Shown here: one piece after another, positions 12,203 through 22,503 of the stretch
How positions within the stretch are numbered: the stretch's first letter is position 1
How the letters are laid out: each line of letters opens with the position of its first letter
DNA from: Cylicocyclus nassatus
Taxonomy: Eukaryota; Nematoda; Chromadorea; Rhabditida; Strongylidae
Direction: 5' to 3'
Length of the DNA stretch: 64,000 nt
Assembly (NCBI GenBank): GCA_958299035.1
Contig: CATQJL010000001.1
Location: 1,798,001 to 1,862,000 of the forward strand
The notes under the pieces: generated by a model
What the model was told of the DNA's origin: nothing
Database searches by the model: none
What the model saw: only the letters and a program-made list of their open reading frames with translations
Translations under genes and position numbers: made by a program

Positions 12203-12631
12203 TTATGGCGATTCACACTTCATCCTCCGTGATGGCCGGTACTGGTCCATATACAGCCTCAGCCGCTGCAGTTGATAGTATTTGTAGCTTGTAGATGCCG
12301 TTTCTGCGAAGTGCTCTCTCCATCTCTTATTTATCTCTTCAGGTTTCCTCAGCACTCTTCTGTCTACATCTTTGATATTGCAGAAGTGCTCCACGTCTTT
12401 TGAGGCGTTTGCTCTTCTTCTTGCTAGCCTGTAGATCTCACGTTCACCCCCGCGACTGTGCAGCATCCTGTACAGCTCCTCCACGTAAGCTTCCTTCGCT
12501 TGTTTGACACTCCGTTTCGCTGCTCGTTTAGCGTCTACATATGTCTGCCGCGCTTCTTCTGATTTTGTCTTCTGCCATATTCTGAAGGCTGTCTTCATCT
12601 TCTTGATCACGACGTCATCATTCCCCACCAC
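12203..12631 (-). pseudogene. RTE linker between endonuclease and RT
   Basis: A 142-codon minus-strand frame, rich in Lys, Arg and Glu, with helical repeats such as AKRAAKRSVKQAKEAYVEE and YRLARRRANASKDVEH, then PEEINKRWREHFAE. This matches the linker that lies between endonuclease and RT in RTE proteins. It is separated from the parts before and after by frame changes. The segment 11984-12202, which should carry the first RT blocks, is still recognisable only in pieces. Confidence 0.75.
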
Positions 12632-12643
12632 CGTGTTTCCTTA

Positions 12644-13156
12644 TTAAGTTTTGTTCTTCCTGAATTCGTGCGTCCCTAGTAGATCGGTCGCTATCTGAAG
12701 GACATTGTTCTTCAGATTCTTCCAGGAGTCTTCTGGCTCTTCTTCTAACTGTGGTAAAGCGGATATTATGGCTGCTCTAACTTCATCGTTGTCTTTGAGC
12801 TTCCACCAATTGATGCGTGTTACTTGCTCAGTCGTCGTTCTTCTTTGCCTGTCGACTGGAATATTCAGATCCACAAACACTGGCCGATGTTGTGTTAGGC
12901 AGTCTTCACCGGGTATGACTTTGTTGTTCTTCATATACTTAAGCTCGCCTTGTCGTACAGCCCAGTAATCTATTTGTGACTTCCAATCCCCGCTGGCGTA
13001 CGTGATGAGGTGGCTAGGCTTCTTGATGAAGTATGTGTTTGCTAGCGCGAAGTCATGTGCCGTGGCGAATTCCAGAATACGCTCCCAATCTTCATTACGT
13101 GATTCGTATCCGTGATTTCCGACATTTGCTTGTACCGCAACGTTGTTCCCCGTCAT
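12644..13156 (-). pseudogene. RTE endonuclease part 2
   Basis: This continues the endonuclease in another frame. It shows RILEFATAHDFALANTYF, then SHLITYASGDWKSQIDYW (QIDYW at residues 61-65 of this frame, the usual IDY block), and LTQHRPVFVDL with the conserved catalytic-His region changed to HRPV context (normally SDHxP/V). After that it becomes acidic linker sequence. It ends near 12644, where another frame change is needed to reach the next part. Confidence 0.85.
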
Positions 13157-13851
13157 GACCTTTTAGATCAGCACCAAACAGTAGCATTTCGTCATCTGGT
13201 ATCAAGCTCATGTAATCGTCAAGTTGATTCCAAAATTCATCCTTCTCCATCTGTGTGCAACCCACTTGAGGTGCAAAGGCGGTTATGATTCGGAGGATTC
13301 TCTTCCCGGTATCCACTCTGATGCACACAAGTCGATCACTTATTCGGTCCACCCCAGTGATTTTATTCATCAGTGCTTCCGAAACCACTATACCGACCCC
13401 GTTTCTGGTGCTTTTGGATCCCTTGTAGAGAAGTTTGTAGCCGTCTTCTATATCCCTCGACTTCTCACCCTTCCACTTTGTCTCCTGAATACAGGCGATA
13501 TCAACTCTACGTCTTCTTAGAAGATCAGCCAATTCGCGATGTCGTGCTGTGAGTGATCCTACATTAATGGTGGCTAGACGTAACGGTGAGAACTTGGATA
13601 CTCACCTATGGTGAGCTAGCTTCTTCAACCGTCCCCGCTCACCCTTCTGAAACGGTAACCCTAGCATACTATTCGGACTCGTCGGGCGCAAATGCGCGTC
13701 GCCTCCAGGGAACGCCCCAGCTTTTACTCGTAATATCCGATGAGACATACAAAAGCATCTGATGCGACTGGTTTCTTCTTCAGCCGGCTTGTTGCTTGCT
13801 TCCTTTGAATGAGCAGCCTGACGGGAATCGTGGGCAGAGCTTTGCCAAAGA
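13095..13851 (-). pseudogene. RTE N-terminal extension and endonuclease part 1
   Basis: Minus-strand coding remnant. Upstream of the TGA at 13602-13604 the frame reads a basic, proline- and glycine-rich segment with SPNSMLGLPFQKGERGR; after it come RLATINVGSL and DIACIQETKWKG, the first conserved block of the exonuclease-endonuclease-phosphatase fold with its metal-binding Glu. A further block, NGVGIVVSEAL and ITAFAPQVG, follows. The frame is lost near 13156, just after LLFGADLKGH (usually GDLN in active proteins). No clear ATG at a fitting place; methionines lie at CFCMSHR and SMLGL. Confidence 0.85.
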
Positions 13852-13857
13852 AATTAG

Positions 13858-13931
13858 GCCCGCGGCGGATCCGAACCTGTTACCTTTCCTCGTCGTAGTC
13901 AAGGGCACTAACCTCTCGGCCAACTCTGCCC
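13858..13931 (-). other. tRNA-like sequence with Pol III A and B boxes
   Basis: On the minus strand TGGCCGAGAGG (13912-13922) fits the A-box consensus fully, and GGTTCGGATCC (13867-13877) fits the B box with one change; 34 bases lie between. The D-stem GGC/GCC can pair. The T-stem and acceptor do not pair well, so this is not a working tRNA. It lies immediately upstream of the RTE coding region. Either a decayed tRNA, a SINE head, or part of an RTE 5' region used as a promoter. Confidence 0.45.
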
Positions 13932-13944
13932 TCCAAGTGACAAT

Positions 13945-14548
13945 GGAAAGCATCCTGAAAATTTTTTCGAGGTTTTGTCACCTTCGAAGAATTCTTTGTC
14001 GCCTCTTCTTGGATGGAAATCCTACCGCCACAGCGTTTGATTTGGTGGGATGCTGCTGTCACAGATTGCGAATTCTCAAAAAAGCTTGCTGCCCTTTGCT
14101 AGAAGGATTCTAAAACGCCAATCTTCGCGCTGCCTCGCCTTCACTGCCACTTACAAATGAAGCAACTTTCGCGAAAAAGTATTCCATCACGGCTATTTAC
14201 TCCCGAGCGTGGGCTTTCATGTCAACTTTCACCACCAATGGACCAAGCTGCGCAGCCCTCAACTCGCACTATTTCAACATCACAACGCATAGGAGGATTG
14301 ACTCATTGCATCGAGGTTTCCCGGAATGCGTCTTTGCCTGCCACATGGCAATAAAGCAGCCAAGGGGTTTCCTTTACGGCTTCTAGAATCCTTGGAAGAC
14401 GTGTTCTCAAGCCATTGTAATGAGTTGTTTGTGAAATTGTAAATGGTGTATAAATGGTGAGCTATCTGGATTGTAGTGTATCGGCAGCAGTGTTGCTTTT
14501 GAACTTTGCTCCAATTCATTTTCATGCTAAAAGTGTTCATTAAAACTC
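13945..14548. other. No recognisable feature
   Basis: Frames on both strands (13880-14062 minus, 14157-14354 plus, 14280-14540 minus) have no motif. It may include the upstream border of the LINE insertion, but I could not find the target-site duplication. Confidence 0.3.
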
Positions 14549-14931
14549 AAAGGCAGCGGCTCGGCAGAATGACAAGTTTGGAATATATATCGTTCTTGGT
14601 TCCCCTGGATGAGCCAAGTCCAAGACTGTGTTTTGCAGCTTCAAAAGATATCAATAACCCGCTTCTCCAAAAGTAAAGAGTGCTACTTGGGCGCACGACG
14701 TATGCCTGCCGTCGAGCGCGATTGGCTCGTGGATACGGTGTCTCCACTCACAAGCCAATAGCGTCTAGAGATCAGGATACGTGGTCCGCCCAAATGGCAA
14801 TTTTCACGTCTGGAAAAACGGGTTATTGATATCTTTTGAAGCTGCAAAACACAGTCTTGGACTTGGCTCATCCAGGGGAACCAAGAACGATGTATATTCC
14901 AAACTTGTTATTCTGCCGAGCCGCTGCATTT
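14549..14931. mobile_element. AAAGGCAGYGG-family palindrome, copy S
   Basis: The whole 383 bp is a palindrome centred near 14740. The outer 120 bp arms differ at only a few positions (AGCGGCTCGGCAGAAT, GGTTCCCCTGGATGAGCC and ATATCAATAACCCG occur inverted on each side). Its ends resemble those of the elements at 45978 and 55345. No protein is encoded. The low divergence between arms suggests recent insertion or gene conversion. Confidence 0.8.
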
Positions 14932-15617
14932 AACGCCTAGAAGAGTTCCGTCAGTAAGAAGGCATTGCAAGACTAATGAACCACAATCTTCCATTGTATT
15001 AATGACAGCTTGAGATGGCTGGCAGCTAGTAAACAGGGGGCATGGTAGCCCAGGGCCTCTAATCTGCTTCGTGTATTTGTGTTGTTGTGGCAGGCCATAA
15101 AGCATGGTGCAAGAAGGCTACTCTCCATGTGTCATAGCTCACTTCTCAGACGGGGTCCTCAGCTCCGGCTGCCGTTGCTGTAAAGCTCTTAAACACTGGG
15201 GTCTTGAGTTGAGGACCTCTACTCGCGACAACTGCCTTTAAGCCATCCAGTGTCAATTTTTTTGAGTTTCATGTGACCTCGACATCTTCTTTGGTTTTAT
15301 CTCTTTGTGAGGTTGCGTAATTCGTCCGAGCCAGAGCGCCCATCTCTGATGGCAGCTAGCTTTCTCGCTTACTCAATCGTTGCGGCAGCGCCGACCAATC
15401 AGAGGCGCGCAGTAATCAAATTGCAAAGGCTAGCGATGCAGAAGGGCCGTCTCCCCTACAAAAGTTCGCCTTGTAAGCACAAATCTACATAGCAGATTTT
15501 CATTTTCTTTTTAGAATGATCAATAGCTATGCAAAAAGGAAACCAATTGGTTTCTCAGTTTCTCGCGGTATTTGCCGAAATACCTTCAGGGCAAATAAAC
15601 ACAAAGCTTTGAAAAAG
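14932..15617. other. No recognisable feature
   Basis: Moderate-complexity sequence with short frames (14908-15105 minus, 15307-15492 plus) and no motif or repeat boundary. Confidence 0.3.
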
Positions 15618-16332
15618 GTCCGTATGCAAGTACATCCCCGCGGGGAGGGGAGGGGATCTGAGAGGGGAAGCGTCATATTTCGCTACACTGTATAACTTTC
15701 GTCTTCCTTCTTTATCTATGATATGAAGGTTCTCATACCTAACACCTGCGCATAACGGATGCCAGGTTAGTGCCATGCAAGATTAGATTTTCACAGCATT
15801 GTCTGATCCCCAGGGGATCACCTCTCATTTTCAAAGTCATTTATCTTCCTACAAATTCAATGAAAATGTTATAAATTTGTGCTGAAGGTATAATATGGTA
15901 CTGTTAGACATGTCTATAGTAGAAATAAGGGAAATCTCAGGAAATCGAAACTTTCGATGAACCGCTGCTCGCGAGCTAGGGATTATCGAAAAATTGATAA
16001 TCTTCAGATTCCATTCTTCTGTCAAAAACTGTTAAGCAGTGCCATAGTATATCCTCAGTACAACTTTACAGCATTTTCATGGAGTTTTCGGAAAGATAAA
16101 CGACTTCGAAAATCAGAGGTGATCCTCTGGGGATCCCCGCGGATCACACAAACTGGTGAAAATCTAATCTTGTATGGCAATAACCTGGCATCTATTATGG
16201 CAGGCGTTAGGGTATGAGAACCTTCGTAACACAGATAAAGGAAGAAGAAGAAAGGTATACACAGTAGCGAAATATGGCGCTTCCCCTCTCAGATCCCCTT
16301 CCCTCCCCGCGGGGATGTACGTGCATACGGGC
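15618..16332. mobile_element. 715 bp palindromic element T
   Basis: GTCCGTATGCAAGTACATCC at the left corresponds to GGATGTACGTGCATACGGGC at the right end. Inner blocks CCCCGCGGGGAGGG, GGTTCTCATACC, TGATCCCCAGG and ATAATATGGTACTG are all repeated inverted. The arms run to about 15910 and 16030. Short frames starting at 15776 (minus) and 16174 (plus) are mirror translations of the two arms. A TIR family is not recognised. Confidence 0.78.
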
Positions 16333-16936
16333 CTAAGAGAAATCTTGAAAAGAGTCTGTATTTTAGATCGCCTGGTATAAAATTACTGCTGATAATACTA
16401 TTGGGTCAATAAAATTGAATAAACGAGTGAGCGACCTGACACTGATCCATGCAGTGAAGAGTAGTGTCGGCAGTTACGTGAGTGCAAGGCTCAATTTCAT
16501 TACACGTGCATTGCCGCATCATCTGTGCGTTGACTACGTTGAGCATTACTGTCGCCATTACAGTGAGCCACTGCATGCCTGGAAAGAATGATATTTAGAT
16601 TTTAACCCAAATGCAGCGTCTAGGCAACTATCTACACATGGAGATCGCACGTGGCTTAGATAATCGTCCTCAAACCGAACCCCGCTATTGTACTTGGCGG
16701 ACGACTCAACGGGTTGCACGCGCAATTGAGTGCGGACCAACCACCCTCGACTTGTAGAGTTGCTAGGTCCCCGCAGCCCTACAAGTCGAAGCAAGTCGTC
16801 TGCTAAGCACAGTGCTGAGGAAAGGTGTTTGGACGCTGTTCCGCGACATTGTGTAAATTTTGAACATGAACGCTGTTAACCATAAAACATATTTCGATAT
16901 TCTTCCAACTGCGTGACCCTCAAGTAAGATTAAGAT
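16333..16936. other. No recognisable feature
   Basis: Frames at 16558-16794 and 16763-16990 (minus) have no motif. No repeat boundary seen until the tandem duplication at 16937. Confidence 0.3.
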
Positions 16937-17402
16937 GAATTTTTGTTGCTCGAGTGTAGAGTTCAGACAACAGATAAAGCAGTTCATCATGGTTTTATGA
17001 GAAAATCTACCGAATCATACCTAAGCATGCCACCCACAAATCAGCGGATATGCGCTGTTTTCCATGCATAGGAGGCCACAATGCAGTTATTGTCTCGTAA
17101 TAAACGCCAATCAACTCAATTAAAAAGAACTGACATCATCAACTTCTCAAATTCAACACAAGGCCGCCCAGAATTTTTGTTGCTCGAGTATAAAGTTCAG
17201 ACAACAGATAAGCAGTTCATCATGGTTTTATGAGAAAATCTACCGAGTCATACCTAAGCATGCCACCCACAAATCAGCGGATATGCGCTGTTTTCCATGC
17301 ATAGGAGGCCACAATGCAGTTATTATCTCGTAATAAACGCCAATCAGCTCAGTTAAAAAGAACTGACATCATCAACTTCTCAAATTCAACGCAAGACCGC
17401 TC
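16937..17402 (+). repeat. Recent 234 bp tandem duplication
   Basis: Bases 16937-17170 and 17171-17402 are head-to-tail copies starting GAATTTTTGTTGCTCGAG. They differ by only about ten substitutions and one or two small indels, so the duplication is young. No coding or hairpin content is visible in the unit. Confidence 0.9.
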
Positions 17403-18110
17403 ACCTTCCCAAAAAGATGGCAAATTTAACTATCCGAAAGTTAATTAAATTTTCATGGTCGTTCAGTGCAATGCCACTAAGTTGTAAATAGGTCGTAAGT
17501 TAGACTGAGGGGGGAGGGGGTAGTGTGCAAAAGCGAAGAATCCACAACTTGCTCATAATCACCGGCTTGTAAGGTCACTATTAAGGTATGAGAATGCGCA
17601 GAATCGAAGAGTACAAGGCTCAAAGAAGAGAGGATAGACAAACAGCCGATTTTCTGCGAAAACAGGAAAAAGGGGTTAATTCTTCTTTGGCAATCTCCCT
17701 AGTTCTTTTGAAAGTGCTTGAAACAGATTTTAATTTATTCCATTCCGTTTATGTCCTAACCAACCGGTTTTTATGGAATTTCCGTCAAAAAATCCGTTTA
17801 TTCCGTCCATTCATTTGCTACCCGAAGTCGCAACGGTCACCATCATTCGCGATAGTGGCCGCCTGCGTCAGTCGTGGAGTTTGGTACGCCACATCAGGAG
17901 GATCCTATTGTGGGGTCATGGTGAAGGGGGGTACTTGAGGTGTTAATGATGTTCATTTTCGTGACCAGCATTCCAAATACACTTCTAAAATAAAATCAGG
18001 TCCTGCCCGGGAATTTCGCAATATTCCGGGAATTTCGCGAAGCTCTCGGAATTTCGCGGAATCACGCGAATCAGAAAATTACGCAGCGCCACAAACTCTC
18101 TCAAAAAGAA
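17403..18110. other. Mostly unassigned; three GGAATTTCGCG mini-repeats
   Basis: The frame at 17588-17938 (MRMRRIEEYKAQRRE...) has no known domain. At 18007-18068 the motif CGGGAATTTCGC occurs three times at about 20 bp spacing. Comparable GCGAAATTC-type motifs recur at 24320-24415. Confidence 0.35.
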
Positions 18111-18162
18111 TCTTATGTATAAAACTGAACGTGTGTTTGTCTGTATGTCTGTATGTTTGTAA

Positions 18163-18509
18163 CAGTGGCGGTCGCAGGATTTCGGACCGGGGGAAGCGCG
18201 CCAAAAACAATTCTTGAATGAAGGTGCGTGGCGTTAGCCACGCATTCCGAAAAAATTTTTGGGGTGTTTCCGGAATTTTTTGTGGCCTCATACTCCCAAA
18301 ATCAAGAAAAAGGGGGCGTGGCGTTAGCCACCCCCCTAAAAATTTTTTTACAAAGCTAGTTTAAATTGTTTAAAATTTTTAGAAATTATTTTAATTATTT
18401 ACAAGTAAAAACAAATCACTTGCACATTTTTATTACCCATATAAGTAATTTTCAAAAATTTCGCGACCCATTCCCGAGGGGGGGGCCCCCCCCCCTCGGA
18501 CCGCCACTG
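18163..18509. mobile_element. hAT-like MITE (CAGTGGCGG ends), copy L
   Basis: CAGTGGCGGTC at the left and GACCGCCACTG-like sequence at the right are terminal inverted repeats. The flanking 8-mers GTTTGTAA and GTCTGTAT match at six of eight positions, an imperfect 8 bp duplication as expected for hAT elements. It sits in the TGTCTGTATG stretch of Helitron-like element O. G- and C-runs lie just inside the ends. Confidence 0.7.
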
Positions 18510-18520
18510 GTCTGTATGTA

Positions 18521-19262
18521 CAGTCGAGTAGATTTCCTGCTTAATATAGTGTCCCTGCAGACGCGACAACGCTGGGGCGTCAAGAAATGCCTTGCGAGTT
18601 CCCGAGCTAGTGTTTTCCAGTGTTTTCTTTGCTTATTTCATGCTTTTTAGTTGATTCGTTGCTGATAAAGAGGAAAAGGGTAAGTTGAAGAGTAGTTTCT
18701 GTTTTCTGAGTTCTATCATCGCATATTCACAGATATCCACGTGGAAGCATTTCGCGTCAGCTTCTTGTCTAATTCTTTTTTGTCATTTCCTTTTCTTCTG
18801 TCACCACTTCTTTCAGACCTCCTCCTTCTTGTGAAGCATTTCTTTGAACGCTAGTTGGCTTGCCTTGCAGCAACTTCGGCTTTCATCCATAAGAAATAGC
18901 ATTTTAATCAAGTACTTCATGTGATAAAGACAATAAGTCAATCGTAAAAACCCACTCGTTCAAAGAAGTACCTCACAAGAAGAAAGAGACATGAAGTGAC
19001 AAAAAAATAGATAAGAAAGCTGACGCGAACTGCTTCCACGTGGATATCTAAGAATATACGGTGATAAAACTTCTCAGAAAACAGGAACTACTCTCTAACT
19101 TACTCTTTTCTTCTTTATCAACAACGAAGCACCTAAAAAGCATAGAATAAGCAAAGAAAACACTGGAAAACACTAGCTCGGAAACTCGTCAGGCAATTAT
19201 TGACGTTTCAGCGTTGTCGCGTCTGCAAGGACACTATATTAAGCAGGAAATCTACTCGACTG
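18521..19262. mobile_element. 742 bp palindromic element N (CAGTCGAGTAGATT ends)
   Basis: The left arm from CAGTCGAGTAGATTTCC is matched inverted by the right arm ending at 19262. Further inverted landmarks are CGCGACAACGCTG, CACTGGAAAACAC, CCACGTGGATATC and ACTTCTTT. The palindrome runs almost to the centre. It interrupts Helitron-like element O a few bases after the hAT-like MITE. A smaller relative with similar ends is at 59581-59780. Confidence 0.8.
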
Positions 19263-19429
19263 CATGTCTGTATGTACGTATGTGCGGAATAGAAATTTTT
19301 ATTTCTAAACCGATTTGGACCAAACTTGGTACACATAACACTTCTGGGCAGGGAGCATGTCGTAGGCTACTTTTCGTCATCGACCAACATCAATTTTATC
19401 GATTTTTATCGAGTTTTTTGCAGGGTTCA

Positions 19430-19730
19430 CCTACTGGGCTGGGAGTTGGCACAGAGGATAAGTTGGCATGATGATTCCGAATACAATATTAGTTTTCAAA
19501 ATTATCGATTACTTTAATCGATTTTATCGAATTTTTTTTTGCAAAGTTTGAGCTACAGGGCTGGGAGTTGGCACAGGGGTTAGTGGAGCACGCTGATTCC
19601 GAATACAATACTAGTTTTCAGAATTATCGATTACTTTTATCGATTTTATCGATTTTTTGTATAGTTTGAGCTACAGGGCTGGGAGTTGGCACAGGGGGGT
19701 AAGTGGGCATGCTGATTTCGCAAACAACCA
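19430..19730 (+). repeat. Tandem ~120 bp module of Helitron-like elements
   Basis: CTGGGAGTTGGCACAG occurs at 19439, 19561 and 19679, each preceded by ATCGATTTTATCGA-type sequence and a GAGCTACAGGG box and followed by a GCATGCTGATT-like box. The spacings of 122 and 118 bp define a degenerate tandem module, also found in the Helitron at 21.6 kb and at 46.9-47.1 and 62.0-62.9 kb. Confidence 0.75.
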
Positions 19731-20435
19731 GGGAGCGGGAAATGAGGTGTAGAAAAGTGGGCACAAGAAAAGGCTTTACAGGGATGCTAGTATATGCTAA
19801 GTCCAAAAAAAGCATTGTGTTCAAGCGAATCTTTTGATGTAATGTGCTTGTTATTCGTTTCGTTTTCTCAAATTTCTCTGCAAATGTCCTTTCGCAAGTA
19901 TGTTACACAGGGCACATCACGCGTGAAAGATTCCAGTAACCATTCGATAGTGCTGCTTCCGTACTACTCAGCGCTAGAAAGCAACCGAAAACTCCTTTTC
20001 AAATAAGATAGAAGATCTGGTGAATTCTCGAAAGATCATGTCGTCCGAGACTTTACTCCCCACTCTAAAATATGGAGCTCTCCTGCTGAACAGGTGTGAT
20101 TTTCATAAGCAGGTCAGATGACCTCTATAAGCAAGTTTTCCAGGAACTTTGGGTTATTAGATTTTTTCTCGTTTTACGCTCCAGCTTGCTGTTTATCATC
20201 GCACTTGCAGTGTGATGGGTTGTGCGGAAATATTGATGATATTGGATTAAAAGGAAACTCTGCTTATAGAGGTTTTCGGATTCGTTGTTTACGAAAATCA
20301 TGGTCATTGGGAGTACAATGTCTTTTAGCAGAGGTATAGTGAGAAGGTTGTAGCAAAGCCATGAAAATTCGTAAACTCGCTTGCACTTTTCGCATATTTC
20401 TTAGAAAATTTGCTTGCTTGTATTTACAGGTCAAA

Positions 20436-21186
20436 GTCACTAAAAGTAGGCTACTGAACAATGCATCTGTCAGGCCCAGGGCCCGGCACAGATGGTTGGG
20501 GGTTAAACTGGACTTCGTTTTTGAGGTTAGAAGCAACAGAGATATCGTTTTCATAAAGTCAGGAGCGAAGCACCGAAAAAAATGACAAACATGTCAGGTT
20601 TCACGAGCTGAACGTGTTTTTAGGCAAGCGCGCGAATTTCAAACCAAGACTCAAACAAACGGATGGCTTGTTTACAGCGCACAAACAATCACATGACGCC
20701 GAATTTGGGCTATGTGTATACAATGTACTCCAAACAACATTAGGTAAGAAGTTTAAAAAACTTATGTGGCCTAATACCCATTCCCAAATTTGTTGGCTTC
20801 TAGACCAATACCATACCAACTTAGTTGGTTCGGAGCATAAATGTCGGAAAGTTCGCATAAGTTTTGGCTCTTTTTGATTTGGACGATTAGAACGGTAAAA
20901 ATCTATCATATAGCGAAGCGAGCGAATCAAACCACTGCTTCTCCTCTTTTTTGAGCCAAAAATAGTGTAAATCGAAGCATTGGTAGATAGAGCGCTCCAA
21001 TTATGCGGTGTCCTTAGAACTATGCGGCACAAAATGCATCGCCAGATTGTTGAGGTCACAGATTCGCTTGGCCTTAGAGGTTTTCAACGTTCTGAACACT
21101 AGAATGGTACCATACGCAAGAATTGAATCGGCTTAGAATGTTTTCTTTTGCTTCTTTCTTAGATTAGGTACCTCAAAACTCCCTTT
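20436..21186. other. Unassigned part of structure V
   Basis: The longest frame is 20601-21059 (minus, 152 codons), without a recognisable domain or plausible start context. I see no support for a gene. Confidence 0.3.
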
Positions 21187-21346
21187 TTTTTCATGGTTAG
21201 GTTCTATCACGTTGATTGAATAAGGGCTTCCCTACTGACTTTTTCATGGTTATGTTCTATCACGTTGATTGAATAAGGGTTTCCCTACTGACTTTTTCAT
21301 GGTTATGTTCTATCACGTTGATTAAATAAGGGTTTTCCTACTGACT
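21187..21346 (+). repeat. Tandem repeat, 3 x 53 bp
   Basis: The unit containing CATGGTTATGTTCTATCACG and AATAAGGGTTTCCCTACTGAC occurs three times with starts at 21192, 21245 and 21298, a period of exactly 53. Only a few substitutions separate the copies. Confidence 0.9.
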
Positions 21347-21454
21347 TTTGCGTCAAAAAGGACTTCGTAAATTTTCGCGAGTTTATAGGAGTTCATAGGA
21401 CTTCGTTTCCAAAATGCTGCAAACCAACGCGCGCCGGGCCCTGGTCAGGCCCCA

Positions 21455-21844
21455 TCTTATATATAAGGCTGAATGTCTGTATGTCTGTCTGTCTGTATGT
21501 CTGTCTGTCTGTCTGTACGTATGTTCCAAATAGAAAATTCCATTTCTGAACCGATCGGGACCAAACTTGGCACACATACACTACGGGCCCCGGCGGGTGT
21601 CATAGGCTACTTTTCGTCATCGATCGTTATCGATTTTATCGATTTTTTGCAAAGTTTGAGCTACGGGGCTGGGAGTTGGCACAGGGGGGTAATCGAGCAT
21701 GCTGATCACCCCCGTGGGATAACGAAAAGTGGACTGTGACATCCGCCGGGGCCCGAAGGGTATGCGTGCCAAGTTTGGTCCGGATCGGTTAAGAAATGGA
21801 ATTTTCTATTCGGAACATACGGCGGAGCCGGGTAAGCCAGCTAG
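21455..21844 (+). mobile_element. Non-autonomous Helitron, 390 bp
   Basis: The element begins TCTTATATATAAGGCTGAAT directly after an A and ends GGGTAAGCCAGCTAG directly before a T. That is the TC...CTRR structure inserted between A and T that defines Helitrons. A TGTCTG-rich stretch follows the 5' end. Two inner segments (AGAAAATTCCATTTCTGAAC and the reverse complement near 21800) form an internal inverted repeat. No Rep/helicase coding is present. Confidence 0.82.
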
Positions 21845-22087
21845 TTCTATAATAGTCGCTGAATTACGAGCTCACACAATCACGTATTATGAATATTGCT
21901 CAAAAGCCAAAGATCGTATACTTCGCCGAAAATCGCTCGTGGATGGTTCTATTTCACACTGTTTGCAAATCTTATGTTCACTTTGCTCAAGAAAATCTAT
22001 TGTACTAAATTACGGTAGTTGTGTCGGCTTCAGCAACACAATCAGATATCAAAACAGCTTTGCACTTAGGGATCTCTATCTAGCCAC

Positions 22088-22295
22088 CAGTGGCGGACCG
22101 AGCCCCCCCCCCTACCCCGAGAATGGGTTGCAAAATTTTCAAAATTTACTTACCGGTTATAAAAATGTGCAAGTGACTTTTTTACTTACGTGACCTAAAA
22201 TTTTTTTCGAGTGCGTAGATAATGACACGCACCTTCACATTTTTCTCTCCCTCCTCCCCCACCGCCTCTGGACAGAAATCCTGGGACCGCCACTG
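22088..22295. mobile_element. hAT-like MITE, copy M (208 bp)
   Basis: Ends CAGTGGCGGACC and GGACCGCCACTG. It is flanked by CTAGCCAC and TTAGCCAC, an 8 bp duplication with one mismatch, fitting hAT transposition. Just inside are C-rich and G-rich runs, as in copy L. Confidence 0.8.
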
Positions 22296-22503
22296 TTAGC
22301 CACCTATCCAATACGGTAGGTCCCTTAAGCGAATCGAGCATAAGTTTCGTAATCAATCGTGTCATGCGACTACTCAAGATGACATTTCGACGAATTATGC
22401 GATTTGTGCATTGTGTGCAATATTCATGAAGACGTGATTTTGTAAGCTTGTAGCTCGGCGACTGTTATGGACTGAGGTCTGAGAAACGCACCATCAGTAT
22501 CCT

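Larger units (their letters stand above)
10740..13851 (-). mobile_element. RTE-type LINE, degenerate copy
   Basis: A non-LTR retrotransposon runs right to left: an N-terminal extension, an apurinic-type endonuclease, a linker, a reverse transcriptase and a C-terminal region. The order and motifs fit the RTE clade as seen in nematodes (RTE-1). The reading frame is open upstream to about 13851 but contains an in-frame TGA at 13602-13604, and at least four frame changes follow, so this copy is dead. The 3' region after the stop at 10780 is very short and contains an A-rich run, as is usual for RTE elements. No clear target-site duplication was found. It is one of the few parts with obvious phylogenetic signal. 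Confidence 0.9.
18111..19790 (+). mobile_element. Helitron-like element O, with two nested insertions
   Basis: The 5' end TCTTATGTATAAAACTGAAC follows an A and leads into a TGTCTGTATG-rich stretch, as in the clean Helitron at 21455-21844. After the nested elements at 18163-18509 and 18521-19262, the shared internal part resumes (CGATTTGGACCAAACTTGG). A CTAG followed by T at 19787-19791 could be the 3' end, but the usual GCCGGGTAAGCCAG before it is missing, so this limit is uncertain. No Rep/helicase gene is present. Confidence 0.6.

Noticed and set aside
10780..13532. An expressed host endonuclease/reverse-transcriptase gene
   Set aside because: Domain order, C-terminal GHV block and multiple frame breaks identify a dead RTE LINE.
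13858..13931. A functional tRNA gene
   Set aside because: A and B boxes are good, but acceptor and T-stem do not pair and no proper anticodon arm forms.
20601..21059. A 152-codon minus-strand frame
   Set aside because: No domain, low-complexity composition, and it lies in the interior of a decayed inverted-repeat structure.
21187..21346. CRISPR-like array (3 x 53 bp)
   Set aside because: Units are directly contiguous without unique spacers, in a eukaryotic repeat region.
21455..21844. Autonomous Helitron
   Set aside because: Only 390 bp and no Rep or helicase motif anywhere in the window.
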